Shown: positions 1 to 9,122 of the stretch, piece after piece
How the letters are laid out: each line of letters starts with the position of its first letter
Numbering within the stretch: position 1 is the first letter of the stretch
NCBI GenBank assembly: GCA_028687975.1
Contig: JAQTZD010000002.1
Location: 1-38,009 of the forward strand
Source: Sediminibacterium sp.
GTDB taxonomy: Bacteria > Bacteroidota > Bacteroidia > Chitinophagales > Chitinophagaceae
DNA length: 38,009 bases
Reading direction: 5' to 3'
Program-made: the position numbers and the translations under genes
Notes under the pieces: model-generated
Seen by the model: the letters and a program-made list of their open reading frames with translations, nothing else
Told to the model about the DNA's origin: nothing
Databases searched by the model: none

Positions 1-11
1 AAAATATAATA

Positions 12-626
12 TTATTTAACATACTGCTGTACCGGTAGCCGGTTGGCGATGCTCCTGGCAAGGGTCATTTCGTCGGCATATTCCAGTTCGCCTCCAAAAG
101 CGATCCCCCGGGCAATGGTGGTGATTTTACAGTCCGGACTGGCCATTTTCTTCTGGATATAATAAATGGTAGTGTCTCCCTGAATATTCGGGCTGAGGGC
201 AAATACCAATTCTTCCACCTGCTCCTGGGCTATCCTGTTGATCAGCGATTCGATGGTGAGCTGCTCGGGACCTATTCCGTCGAGGGGAGAAATGATGCCA
301 CCCAGTACATGATAGGTTCCATTGAATTGCTGCGTGCTTTCGATGGCAATCACATCCCGGATGTTTTCCACTACACAAATGACCCGCTGGTTTCGTTGCG
401 AATTGGCGCAAATAGAACAAATATCTCCGTCGCTGATGTTGTGACAACGTTGACAAAACCGGATGTCGCGCCGCATTTTGGCAATGGTTTCCCCGAATAA
501 TTGTACTTCGTTCACATCCTGTTTCAACAAATGCAATACCAGTCGCAGCGCCGTTTTCTTACCAATTCCGGGGAGTTTGGCAAATTGGGCTACGGCATTT
601 TCGAGCAGAGAAGAAGGGAGTTGCAT
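12..626 (-). CDS. recR: Recombination mediator protein RecR
   Basis: This 204-aa protein has the normal RecR length and architecture. A helix-hairpin-helix segment (about residues 10-35) is followed by a four-cysteine zinc finger (C58, C61, C70, C73), then a Toprim domain beginning near VICVVEN (82-88). In the family, RecR acts with RecO (and RecF) to load RecA onto SSB-coated single-stranded DNA during gap repair. The ATG at 624-626 is the natural start. The gene is divergent from serC across a 43-bp gap. No other recombination gene (dnaX, recO, recF) is nearby, so the identification rests on the protein alone. Confidence 0.97.
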   Translation of the reverse strand: MQLPSSLLENAVAQFAKLPGIGKKTALRLVLHLLKQDVNEVQLFGETIAKMRRDIRFCQRCHNISDGDICSICANSQRNQRVICVVENIRDVIAIESTQQFNGTYHVLGGIISPLDGIGPEQLTIESLINRIAQEQVEELVFALSPNIQGDTTIYYIQKKMASPDCKITTIARGIAFGGELEYADEMTLARSIANRLPVQQYVK

Positions 627-669
627 TTTGTAAAGATAATCGGTTTAATTTGCGCTTCAAGTTTTGAAT

Positions 670-1740
670 ATGAAGTTGCATAATTTTAATTCCGGTCCAT
701 CTATCTTACCGCAGGCGGTGCTGACCCAGGCTGCCGAGGCTATTATTAATTATAATCAAACAGGATTGTCCTTGCTGGAAATTGGTCATCGTACCAACTG
801 GTTTCAGGAAATTCTGCAGGATGCGAAGGATTCGGTTAAGCAACTCATGGAACTGGACGATGCATACGAAGTGCTGTTCCTGCACGGAGGTGCCACTACC
901 CAGTTTATGCAGGTGCCGATGAACCTGCTCGATACCAAAGCTACAGCGGCTTATTGCGACAACGGTGTTTGGGGCAATAAGGCCTTCAAAGAAGCCAAAC
1001 TGTTTGGGAATGTACAGGTGGTTGCCGACAGCAGCGATCGTCAGTATCGTTACATCAATAAAGGGTTTCCCATACCGGAAGATGCCACATACCTGCATTT
1101 TACTTCCAATAATACGGTGGAGGGCACGCAGTGGCATACATATCCGGATACCCATGTACCCCTGGTGGCCGATATGAGCAGTGATATTTTCAGCAGGCCC
1201 ACCGATTTCAAAAAATGTGCACTTATTTATGCAGGTGCACAAAAAAACATGGGCGCCGCAGGTGTAAACCTCGTGGTAATTAAGAAAGAGATTCTTGGCA
1301 AAATCAACCGCCCTATTCCTACCATCATGAACTACCAGAAGCACATAGAGGCAGGCTCTTTGATGAATACGCCGCCTGTATTTGCAGTATATGTTAGCAT
1401 GCTGACCCTGCGCTGGATCATTGAACAGGGCGGCCTTGCAGAAATGGGCAGGAGAAATAAAACCAAATCCGAACTGCTTTATAATACCATCGACGCGTTA
1501 CCGCTGTTTGATGCACCTGTTGCCAAGGAAGACCGCAGCCAAATGAATGCTGTTTTCTTCCTGAATGATCCTGCACTGGAAGAACCTTTTCTGGCGCTGT
1601 GTAAGCAGGAAGGCATGATTGGTGTGAAAGGTTACAGAACGGTTGGCGGTGTTCGGGTAAGCATGTACAATGCCCTGCCAATGGAAAGTGTACAGGCATT
1701 CTGCGACCTGATGCATGCTTTTGCACAAAAGCATGCATAA
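670..1740 (+). CDS. serC: Phosphoserine aminotransferase
   Basis: SerC is a PLP-dependent class V aminotransferase that makes 3-phosphoserine from 3-phosphohydroxypyruvate and glutamate in serine synthesis. It also acts in the vitamin B6 route of some bacteria. The protein is 356 aa. It opens with the typical FNSGPSILP motif, has HGGATTQF (residues 72-79) for phosphate/PLP binding, and the probable Schiff-base lysine K192 in YAGAQKNMG. I chose the ATG at 670; a TTG two codons upstream (664) is in frame but less likely. It is followed after 55 bp by a DUF1015 gene. The usual partner serA is not in this window. Confidence 0.97.
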   Translation: MKLHNFNSGPSILPQAVLTQAAEAIINYNQTGLSLLEIGHRTNWFQEILQDAKDSVKQLMELDDAYEVLFLHGGATTQFMQVPMNLLDTKATAAYCDNGVWGNKAFKEAKLFGNVQVVADSSDRQYRYINKGFPIPEDATYLHFTSNNTVEGTQWHTYPDTHVPLVADMSSDIFSRPTDFKKCALIYAGAQKNMGAAGVNLVVIKKEILGKINRPIPTIMNYQKHIEAGSLMNTPPVFAVYVSMLTLRWIIEQGGLAEMGRRNKTKSELLYNTIDALPLFDAPVAKEDRSQMNAVFFLNDPALEEPFLALCKQEGMIGVKGYRTVGGVRVSMYNALPMESVQAFCDLMHAFAQKHA

Positions 1741-1795
1741 CAGGGGCTTATAAGCATAACTTTTCTTTTGTGATTTATTCACCGATATTTGCGGC

Positions 1796-3031
1796 ATGGC
1801 AATTATCAAACCGTTCAAGGCATTAAGGCCTCAACCACAACTGGCTAAACAAGTAGCAAGTCTTCCTTACGACGTTCTCAACAGTACAGAAGCTAAGATA
1901 GAAGCTCAGGGAAATCCTTATAGTTTTTTACATATCACCAAAAGTGAAATAGATCTTTCCGATAAAACAGATGTGCATGCCCCTGAAGTGTATCAGCAGG
2001 CTAAAAACAACCTGGATGCTTTTATTCAGCGCGATGTATTGTTCCGGGAGTCGAAGGACTGTTATTATATATACCAGTTGATCATGAATGGCAGAAGCCA
2101 GACAGGTTTGGTTTGTGTGAGCAGTGTAGACGATTATGAAAACGGTATTATTAAAAAACACGAATTTACCCGCCCCGAAAAAGAGCAGGACAGAATCAAT
2201 CATATTACCGTATCGGGTGCTCAGACAGGAAATGTGTTCCTTGCCTACCGCAACAACGCACAAATTGATGTGGTGATTGATAAATGGAAAACCACTAAAA
2301 CGGCAGCCTACGACTTTACTGCGGAGGATGGCATTCAGCATACGGTTTGGATTGTTAGTGATTCTGATGTGGTGGAAGAAATTACCCGTTTATTTAAAGA
2401 AGAAGTTCCCTGTACATATATTGCCGATGGCCACCACAGAGCGGCTTCAGCTGCAAAAGTGCGGGTACAACTGGGCAATAAGGCAACCCCCGCTGCTGAT
2501 TATTTTCTCACGACACTTTTCCCTTCCGACCAGTTGTACATCATGGATTACAACAGGGTGATCAAAGACCTGAATGGTTTGTCTGCAGCTGCTTTTTTGA
2601 CGGCGCTGGAAAAATCTTTTGAAATTACCCTGTTGGGCAAACAAACTTATCGCCCGGAAACATTACATACCATGGGGCTTTATCTGGAAAATAACTGGTA
2701 TCGCTTAATTGCAAAAGAGGGTACTTATACGAATGACCCCATTGGTGTATTGGATGTAAGCGTATTACAGGAACAGGTGCTTGGTCCGATTCTCGGAATA
2801 CTGGACCAGCGTACTGATAAAAGAATCGATTTTGTGGGTGGTATCCGTGGACTTGCAGCGTTGGAGCAGCGGGTAGACAGTGGTGAAATGGCCTGTGCAT
2901 TCAGCCTGTATCCTGTTACCATCGATCAGCTTTTTACCATTGCCGATAGCGGAAATGTAATGCCACCCAAAAGTACCTGGTTTGAACCCAAGCTCAGAGA
3001 TGGCTTACTGACCAATCTGATCGGAAACTAA
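1796..3031 (+). CDS. DUF1015 family protein
   Basis: This 411-aa cytosolic protein matches the DUF1015 family as I know it, with the N-terminal pattern IIKPFKALRP and the central signature ADGHHR at residues 210-215. A second conserved block, KKHEFTRPEKEQDR, lies at about 120-133. The family's function is not firmly established to my knowledge. Family members often occur beside serine biosynthesis genes, as here directly after serC. The D-G-H-H-R motif recalls the ParB/sulfiredoxin-like fold, which includes free-serine kinases (SerK, SbnI). A role in serine or phosphoserine metabolism is therefore a reasonable guess but only inference. No signal peptide or membrane segment is visible. The next gene starts 9 bp downstream. 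Confidence 0.85.
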   Translation: MAIIKPFKALRPQPQLAKQVASLPYDVLNSTEAKIEAQGNPYSFLHITKSEIDLSDKTDVHAPEVYQQAKNNLDAFIQRDVLFRESKDCYYIYQLIMNGRSQTGLVCVSSVDDYENGIIKKHEFTRPEKEQDRINHITVSGAQTGNVFLAYRNNAQIDVVIDKWKTTKTAAYDFTAEDGIQHTVWIVSDSDVVEEITRLFKEEVPCTYIADGHHRAASAAKVRVQLGNKATPAADYFLTTLFPSDQLYIMDYNRVIKDLNGLSAAAFLTALEKSFEITLLGKQTYRPETLHTMGLYLENNWYRLIAKEGTYTNDPIGVLDVSVLQEQVLGPILGILDQRTDKRIDFVGGIRGLAALEQRVDSGEMACAFSLYPVTIDQLFTIADSGNVMPPKSTWFEPKLRDGLLTNLIGN

Positions 3032-3040
3032 TACCTATTT

Positions 3041-4057
3041 ATGAAGTATTGTGGATTGTTGCTGATGGGCCTGCTTTGTTTTCAGACAGGTTTTTCCCAA
3101 ACCGGCACGGTAAAACCTGCACTTGAAAATGCAAGGGTACTGATGCAGCAGGGAGAGTATGATCGTGCTGCAGCCTTCTTACAACAATCCCGTCAACTGG
3201 AGCCGCTGAACCCGGAGTTGCTCAAAAATCTTTCTTATGTTTATTATCTGCAGCGGGATTTTGCCGGGGCTATTGAAGCCGGTAAAGCAGCTGTGGCAAC
3301 GGACAGTGCTGATCAGCAAACCTTTCAGATCCTGGGTCTTTCCTATAAAGCCATTGCAGCTTATAAGGAAGCCAATAAAATGTACCGCTCAGCATTGAAA
3401 AAATTTCCAGGCAGCGGCATGTTGTACAGCGAACTGGGCGAAAGCCTGAAGGAAGACAATCAGCCCAAAGAAGCCATTGCGCAATGGGAGCTGGGAATAG
3501 AGAAAGATCCGAACTACAGCGGGAACTATTATCATGCGGTTCAATATTACCAGCAGCAGCAAAACCTTGTTCGTGTATTGCTCTACAGCGAATTGTTTGT
3601 GAATCTGGAGAGCTTTACATCCAGAACCAAAGAAATGAAAGCAAGTCTGGCTGCATCTCTGGCCGGGTTGTTGAAACCAGGTGTTATTAATGGGTTATCA
3701 AAAATAGCTGCACTTACAGCATTTGAAAAGCAGGTGCTGCAGCATTACAATAAGAACAGCCAGCTGATTGCAAATGGTCTTTCTATAGATAATATCAGCA
3801 GTATTCGCACCAGATTTGTACTGGATTGGTACAACGCTGCTGCCGACCGCTTTCCATACCGCCTGTTTGATCAATGGCAGTACCTGATACGCCAGGGTCT
3901 TTTTGAAGCATATAACCAATGGTTGCTTGGAGAAACCGTGAATAAAGATGCTTATCTGCTGTGGCAAAACACACATGCAGGCGAAACAACGAATTTTCAG
4001 GAATTTCAACAGAGCCGTGTGTTTAAACTAGTTACCGGACAGTATTACATGCAATAG
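3041..4057 (+). CDS. Exported tetratricopeptide-repeat protein
   Basis: This 338-aa protein begins with a cleavable-looking signal peptide (MKYCGLLLMGLLCFQTGFSQ, cut after about residue 20), suggesting periplasmic or outer-membrane-associated location. Residues 28-180 hold at least four TPR-like helical pairs, for example AAAFLQQSRQLEPLNPELLKN, AIEAGKAAVATDSADQQTF and AIAQWELGIEKDPNYSGNY. The second half is helical without clear repeats. TPR domains mediate protein-protein contacts; no catalytic motif is seen and I do not recognise a specific partner. It starts 9 bp after the DUF1015 gene and is probably cotranscribed with it. It is followed by a 91-bp gap with no clear terminator. Confidence 0.8.
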   Translation: MKYCGLLLMGLLCFQTGFSQTGTVKPALENARVLMQQGEYDRAAAFLQQSRQLEPLNPELLKNLSYVYYLQRDFAGAIEAGKAAVATDSADQQTFQILGLSYKAIAAYKEANKMYRSALKKFPGSGMLYSELGESLKEDNQPKEAIAQWELGIEKDPNYSGNYYHAVQYYQQQQNLVRVLLYSELFVNLESFTSRTKEMKASLAASLAGLLKPGVINGLSKIAALTAFEKQVLQHYNKNSQLIANGLSIDNISSIRTRFVLDWYNAAADRFPYRLFDQWQYLIRQGLFEAYNQWLLGETVNKDAYLLWQNTHAGETTNFQEFQQSRVFKLVTGQYYMQ

Positions 4058-4148
4058 TAATATGTGATGCGCTGAGGTTGCTATTTATGCCTTTCCTTTT
4101 TTATTTGTAGTTATTTTACTAATTTGATCGTCCAATTAACGATTGCAT

Positions 4149-5933
4149 ATGAATTACAGCCGACTGTTTGATTGCCTGGACCATCAGCTTGCCTATTTCC
4201 CCAAAAAAGACATGCTCGCTGCAAAAGAGAATGGCCAGTGGAGGCATTACAGTACACAGGAAACTGCAGACATGATCAACAGATTTAGTGCAGGATTGCT
4301 GGAACTGGGGGTAAGTGGTAATGATTTTAGCTCCGAGAACAGTGATAAGATCGCCATCATCAGCAGTAACAGACCCGAGTGGGTGTTTACCGACCTGGCC
4401 GTACAGCAGATCGGTGCCATCCTGGTTCCTGTTTATCCCACCACCAATCCATTGGAACTGGAGTTCATCTTAAATGATGCTGCTGTTAAATACATTTTTG
4501 TAAGCAGCCAGGAGCTGTTGCATAAAATATTGGACCTGCGTCCAAAAGTGCCTTCCATCAAAGGGGTGTATACTTTTGATAAAATTGAAGGGCAAATGCA
4601 TTGGTCCGAAGTATCCGCTCTTGCTGGTCAGGATTCACTTGATAAAGTAAAGCAGCTTAAAAAAGAGATTCCTGAAGAACATACGGCAACCATCATTTAT
4701 ACCTCCGGAACAACCGGAACCCCTAAAGGAGTAATGCTTACGCACAAAAACATTTGCTCTAACGTAAAGTTCGCCAAAGCGAGCTTCCCCTTCCACGATT
4801 CTCCCGATAAAAAAGTACTGAGCTTTCTTCCGCTCAACCATATTTTTGAAAAAACCTGTACCTATATTTATTTGTTCAGCGGAATTAGCATCTATTATGC
4901 CGAAAGCCTGGAAACAATCGGGGAGAACCTGAAAGAAGTTCAGCCGGATGGCTTTACCACCGTGCCCAGGTTGCTGGAAAAAGTGTTTGAAAAGATCATG
5001 GTCAAGGGCGGTGAACTTACCGGTACCAAACGCAAGCTGTTTTTCTGGGCAGTGGATCTGGCAGAAAAATACGACAACAGGATCAGTGGTGGTTTATGGT
5101 ACAATATGCAACTGGCGATTGCCAATAAACTGATTTTTTCTAAATGGCGTGAAGCGCTTGGCAGCAATATTTCATTTATCATTACCGGTGGCGCTGCCTG
5201 CCAGGTTAAGCTGTTGCGCATTTTTAATGCCGCACAGATTCCCGTATATGAGGGATATGGTCCAACAGAAAACAGCCCCGTGGTTTGTGTAAACAGACAG
5301 GAGGAGGGCGGTACCAAGTTTGGCACGGTTGGTCCTCCACTGGAGGGCGTTCAGGTGAAGCTGGCCGAGGACGGGGAAATACTTGTTTCGGGGCCATGCG
5401 TTATGAAAGGATATTACAAGCGTCCGGATCTTACCGCAGAAACTGTGGTAGACGGATGGTTGCTGACCGGAGATATTGGGGTTTGGGTAGACAATAAATT
5501 CCTCAAGATTACCGACCGCAAAAAAGAATTGTTTAAAACCAGTGGTGGAAAATATGTTGCGCCACAGCCTATTGAAAACAAGCTGAAAGAAAGTCCTTTT
5601 GTTGAGCAGGTGATGGTGGTAGGTTCCGAAAGAAAGTTTGTAGGAGCATTGATCGTGCCTTCTTTCCCAGTACTGCTGGAATGGATGCGTGAAAAGGGCA
5701 TTCCGTATACAACACAAGAAGATGTGATACATAATCCAAGGGTGCTGGAGCTTTACCGCGAATTGGTGGAAAGCTTTAATAACTTCTTTAATCACGTAGA
5801 GCAGATTAAAAAGTTTGAATTATTGCCCCGGGAGTGGACTGTTGAAACAGGTGAGATGACGCCTAAACTGAGTTTGAAGCGGAAAGTGGTGATGGAGAAA
5901 TACAAAGATGTTATCGAGCGCATTTATGTCTGA
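4149..5933 (+). CDS. AMP-forming long-chain fatty acid-CoA ligase
   Basis: This 594-aa adenylate-forming enzyme resembles FadD/FadD15-type long-chain acyl-CoA synthetases, which activate fatty acids with ATP and CoA through an acyl-AMP intermediate. The phosphate-binding motif TIIYTSGTTGTPKGVMLTHK lies at about residues 181-200. YEGYGPTENSPV marks the adenine/aspartate motif, DGWLLTGDIG holds the ribose-binding Asp, and DRKKELFKTSGGKYVAPQPIE is the hinge and C-terminal catalytic region. I chose the ATG at 4149 over an in-frame TTG at 4143. Its end overlaps the start of the downstream sensor kinase, suggesting translational coupling, but the functional link is unclear. The exact acyl chain length cannot be read from sequence. 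Confidence 0.93.
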   Translation: MNYSRLFDCLDHQLAYFPKKDMLAAKENGQWRHYSTQETADMINRFSAGLLELGVSGNDFSSENSDKIAIISSNRPEWVFTDLAVQQIGAILVPVYPTTNPLELEFILNDAAVKYIFVSSQELLHKILDLRPKVPSIKGVYTFDKIEGQMHWSEVSALAGQDSLDKVKQLKKEIPEEHTATIIYTSGTTGTPKGVMLTHKNICSNVKFAKASFPFHDSPDKKVLSFLPLNHIFEKTCTYIYLFSGISIYYAESLETIGENLKEVQPDGFTTVPRLLEKVFEKIMVKGGELTGTKRKLFFWAVDLAEKYDNRISGGLWYNMQLAIANKLIFSKWREALGSNISFIITGGAACQVKLLRIFNAAQIPVYEGYGPTENSPVVCVNRQEEGGTKFGTVGPPLEGVQVKLAEDGEILVSGPCVMKGYYKRPDLTAETVVDGWLLTGDIGVWVDNKFLKITDRKKELFKTSGGKYVAPQPIENKLKESPFVEQVMVVGSERKFVGALIVPSFPVLLEWMREKGIPYTTQEDVIHNPRVLELYRELVESFNNFFNHVEQIKKFELLPREWTVETGEMTPKLSLKRKVVMEKYKDVIERIYV

Positions 5934-7377
5934 TTCCAATAGTTTATTGAATATACTGGTAGTAGAAGACAATCCGGCCGATCTGTTTGTGCTGGAAGGC
6001 TTGTTGTGGAAAACCAGGTTACAGATCGGGAATATTCTGAGAACAACAAGCTATGCAGAAACTGCCGTGATGCTGGGTGAACAGAAACCCAACCTGATTT
6101 TACTGGATCTCTCCCTTACAGATAGTTCCGGAATAGAATCTTTTCTGCACATCAACCAATTAGCACCTACGATCCCGATTATTGTACTGACAGGGTTGGT
6201 AGATACCGAAATGGCTTTGGAAACCATGTCTCGCGGCGCACAGGATTACCTGGTAAAAGGAGAGTTTGATGAAAAGCTGCTGGCCAAATCGATCAAATAC
6301 AGCATTGAACGGAAAAAGAATCTGGAGAACATCCGTGTGAGCAGGGAGTTGTATTCCAGTCTTTTCTACAATAATCCAATGGCTATCTATATATGGGATA
6401 TGGATACGCTGCAAATTCTGGAAGTAAACGGAGTTGCCGAGAAAGAATATGGGTACTCCAAAGCGGAGTTCCTGGAGCGAACGCTTTGGGATCTCAGGCC
6501 CAAAGATTCTTATGCAGAATTGAAGCGCACAATGGAAAATTACAGTCAGGGACAGTTCAACAGAGCAAGCCGGATATGGAAACACCATAACCGAAAGGGT
6601 GAAACTGTTTTTATGGAAATTTCCACACATCCGATCGATTATAATGGTAAGCTGGCTATGATGTCCATTGCCAATAACGTTACCTCCAGAATAACCCTTG
6701 AGCGTAAGCTGGAAGAAGAAAGGGTGCTGAAACAGAAAGAAATAGCCGAAGCCGTTATTGTTACCCAGGAAAAAGAGCGTCATGATATCAGCAGGGAACT
6801 GCACGACAATGTGAACCAACAGCTGACCGTTGCTATGATGTATATTGCTTCGGCAGAAAAAAAACAAGGTGGTTCCGAATTACTGAAACAATCTGCAAGC
6901 TATATACTGAATGCTATTGAAGAAATCCGGAGTCTGACCAAAAGTCTGGTAACGCCGTTGATCAAAGATTTTGGTCTTGTAAAAGCCATCGAAAGTATCC
7001 TGGAAGATGTGGGTGCTGTGAAAGAAATGGAGATGGAATTTTCAGCCGACAATTTTTACGAGGATGATATAGAATACGACTTCAAACTGAGTATTTTCCG
7101 GATCATTCAGGAGCAGGTGAATAATATACTGAAGCATGCAGATGCTTATGTGGTGAACATCAGATTAAACAGAACGCCAGAGTACATTCAACTTTCCATT
7201 ACAGACGATGGTATTGGATTCGATCTCATGCAGCAGAAAAAAGGAATTGGTCTGTATAATATTACTACCCGGGTCGAATTGTTCAACGGAGAAATTCGTA
7301 TAGATACAGCGCCCAATAAAGGTTGTGCCATGCACATCCAATTTCCGCTTTCCGATGGAATCTTGCTGAAGCGCTAA
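5926..7377 (+). CDS. Hybrid REC-PAS sensor histidine kinase (NarL/DegS type)
   Basis: From the ATG at 5926 this is 483 aa. An in-frame ATG at 5908 would add six residues, and both overlap the preceding gene. An N-terminal receiver domain (about 8-125) has acidic residues E14/D15, phospho-acceptor D61 in LILLDLS, VLTG and LVKG. A PAS domain follows (about 145-260, PMAIYIWDMD...LEVNGVAEKEYGYS). The HisKA_3 dimerization helix has probable phospho-His H293 in RELHDNVNQQ. The ATPase domain has ITDDGIGFD and GIGLYNI. There is no transmembrane segment, so it is a cytosolic sensor. Such kinases usually act on a NarL-type LuxR-HTH regulator; none is encoded in this window, so its partner is elsewhere. 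Confidence 0.92.
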   Translation: MSDSNSLLNILVVEDNPADLFVLEGLLWKTRLQIGNILRTTSYAETAVMLGEQKPNLILLDLSLTDSSGIESFLHINQLAPTIPIIVLTGLVDTEMALETMSRGAQDYLVKGEFDEKLLAKSIKYSIERKKNLENIRVSRELYSSLFYNNPMAIYIWDMDTLQILEVNGVAEKEYGYSKAEFLERTLWDLRPKDSYAELKRTMENYSQGQFNRASRIWKHHNRKGETVFMEISTHPIDYNGKLAMMSIANNVTSRITLERKLEEERVLKQKEIAEAVIVTQEKERHDISRELHDNVNQQLTVAMMYIASAEKKQGGSELLKQSASYILNAIEEIRSLTKSLVTPLIKDFGLVKAIESILEDVGAVKEMEMEFSADNFYEDDIEYDFKLSIFRIIQEQVNNILKHADAYVVNIRLNRTPEYIQLSITDDGIGFDLMQQKKGIGLYNITTRVELFNGEIRIDTAPNKGCAMHIQFPLSDGILLKR

Positions 7378-8936
7378 GCGGGTGCTGCTCCTCTTTTCTT
7401 TGCTTCCAGAAATTTTTGCCGGATAATGGTTTGAACCGGTTTTTGCTGAATCTTGCTTTCCAGCCAGGATACAATGTCGAGGTACATGAAAGCCCTGTTT
7501 TCGAGCGGCTGGTCTTTTAGCGCTTTTAGTTTTTCCAGCAATTCCTCGAACAAGGGTTTTACTTTTTTGGTAGAACTGCTGAATGCCTTTCTGAGGAAAC
7601 TGAATACAGCTTCCTCCGCTGTGCTCAGGTTTTGCATTTTAGCCATGAACCGGTAAACAGACTTCAACAGGTATTCCAGGATATCATCATTTCCAAGTTC
7701 GTAGTGTGCAATCAGATGCAGGAGGCGGGCATAACACTGCAGATCGATCCGGAGATCTACTTTCAGGTTAATGATTTTATGGAGGTAGTCGATGCTTTTT
7801 TCGAATTCTCCGCAACCAAAATACAGTGAAGCAAATTTGTAATAGAATACGAGTATCCGGTGTCTGTCGAGGAAGAGTTCATATTCTTTCAGTTTGTCTT
7901 CTATTTCCGGAACCAGGTACAACCCCTTGCTGAAAGTTCCTTCCATAAAGTGTTTGTTCAGCTTGGCGGTATAGAGATAGGTAAAGGTTTGGATCAGGTT
8001 GTTCTGATTCTCCTGTACCACAGGTGTTTGAATGAATTTTTCAAAGACCAGAATGGTTTCATTGAACTTTCGGTAATTCCGCAGGTCTACATGTGCCGAT
8101 AAAAGGTTGTGCATTCCTTTGATGTAATGCGCCGTTTCTATCTCAATCATTTTGGGCTCGGTATGAAACAGGTCTACCCATTTTTGTGTATACCGGTAAT
8201 ACATGAGAAAGTCCTGGTTAATGAAGGCATACCAGCAATAGCACTGATAGAGGTAAAGCTTTTCATAGAAACCTTTGTACAGGCCGGAATCCTGAAAAAC
8301 GGGATCGGTAAAATAAGCGTCCAGTTCTGCCTTGTCTTCCTCATGCCGGGCATGCCCGTTTTTAATATACCAGCCGTATAACAGCAGGGAGTAATTAGAC
8401 AGGGTGCTGATGACCGATAGTCGTGCATTGGTTTCGTCTACTTCATTGCAGAGGCTTTCGGCCCTGTCTTGCATACTTCTGGTAATGTGCAGGGTTTCAA
8501 TTTTTTTCTCCAGAAACAGCACCTGCTGTATATAAGTTACCTGGTTATTGGCCTTGGCCAATTCTTTGATCTTATCCAGGATTTTCAGACTTTGCAGGTA
8601 CAACCCTTTGTTGTAAAGGATCCGGGCAAAATCCAATTGTTCGTGTAATTGTAGGTCGATGTTGTCTCCCTGCTTCAGCAGGCGGATGCTGGCCAGGATC
8701 TCGTGATACAGATGCGCCTTCAGGTTCGAAAGCTGTGGTTTCTGAATCCGTTTGTTTTTTTTCAGCAGAACTGCCTCGTCGTACTGCTTCATTTTATCCA
8801 GTGCATCAAATAATTCGATCACTTTCAGGTTGCCCGAAGCGGTATTCCGGGTCATATACAGCTTAAAATTACGCTTTTCTGCCCTTTCCATCGACTGGAT
8901 CAATTGAAAAAGAGCGTCTGTAGTGCGGTTGGGCAT
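7374..8936 (-). CDS. Conserved helical protein of unknown function
   Basis: This 520-aa protein begins MPNRTTDALFQLIQSMERAEKRNFKLYMTRN. It is predicted by eye to be largely alpha-helical, with TPR-like pairs such as FARILYNKGLYLQSLKILDKIKELA (about 100-125) and FGCGEFEKSIDYLHKIINLKVDL (about 375-400). It lacks a signal peptide, membrane segment or catalytic motif I can name. Similar long uncharacterised proteins are common in Chitinophagaceae and related groups, but I do not know a function. Its TAG stop shares the CTAA tetranucleotide at 7374-7377 with the TAA stop of the convergent kinase gene. At its 5' end it diverges from the leu genes across 213 bp. Confidence 0.8.
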   Translation of the reverse strand: MPNRTTDALFQLIQSMERAEKRNFKLYMTRNTASGNLKVIELFDALDKMKQYDEAVLLKKNKRIQKPQLSNLKAHLYHEILASIRLLKQGDNIDLQLHEQLDFARILYNKGLYLQSLKILDKIKELAKANNQVTYIQQVLFLEKKIETLHITRSMQDRAESLCNEVDETNARLSVISTLSNYSLLLYGWYIKNGHARHEEDKAELDAYFTDPVFQDSGLYKGFYEKLYLYQCYCWYAFINQDFLMYYRYTQKWVDLFHTEPKMIEIETAHYIKGMHNLLSAHVDLRNYRKFNETILVFEKFIQTPVVQENQNNLIQTFTYLYTAKLNKHFMEGTFSKGLYLVPEIEDKLKEYELFLDRHRILVFYYKFASLYFGCGEFEKSIDYLHKIINLKVDLRIDLQCYARLLHLIAHYELGNDDILEYLLKSVYRFMAKMQNLSTAEEAVFSFLRKAFSSSTKKVKPLFEELLEKLKALKDQPLENRAFMYLDIVSWLESKIQQKPVQTIIRQKFLEAKKRGAAPA

Positions 8937-9009
8937 CGTAATTTATTTGTAGCGTAAATCAATACAGCAAAGGGTTTCAGTAAAAAAACACCCATTTGCG
9001 GGCTGTAAA

Positions 9010-9042
9010 ATGAAGCCAATCTTGATTCTGTTTCGAAGATAA
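9010..9042 (+). CDS. Candidate leucine/isoleucine leader peptide upstream of leuA
   Basis: A 10-codon ORF starts at ATG 9010 and reads MKPILILFRR before TAA. Its run Ile-Leu-Ile-Leu (codons ATC TTG ATT CTG) matches what an attenuation leader for leucine synthesis should contain. It sits 108 bp before leuA and is followed by an inverted repeat ending in TTTT (9063-9122). Against it: the peptide is very short, I see no strong promoter before it, and a TAaaTTcG element at 9050-9057 could instead place the transcript start after this ORF. Treat it as a candidate only. Confidence 0.35.
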   Translation: MKPILILFRR

Positions 9043-9062
9043 GACTTTCTAAATTCGAATCT

Positions 9063-9122
9063 GACAGGCCGTACTGTTGTTATTTAAGGCAATCAATAGC
9101 AACAATTACGCGCCTGTCTTTT
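9063..9122 (+). terminator. Candidate leader hairpin/attenuator before leuA
   Basis: GACAGGC (9063-9069) and GCCTGTC (9112-9118) form a perfect 7-bp stem followed by TTTT (9119-9122). Inside the 42-nt loop, GTTGTTAT (9076-9083) can pair with ATAGCAAC (9096-9103) with one G-U pair. This gives a long branched structure 27 nt before the leuA ATG. It could be an intrinsic terminator controlled by the short Leu/Ile leader ORF, or just a structured 5' UTR. A competing ACAG/CTGT hairpin (9064-9067 with 9074-9077) is possible. The short T-run makes termination uncertain. Confidence 0.4.

Noticed and set aside
4058..4148. Promoter or terminator between the TPR gene and the acyl-CoA ligase
   Set aside because: The region is AT-rich with TTTG-like words, but no pair matches the -33/-7 spacing and no stable hairpin with a T-run is present.
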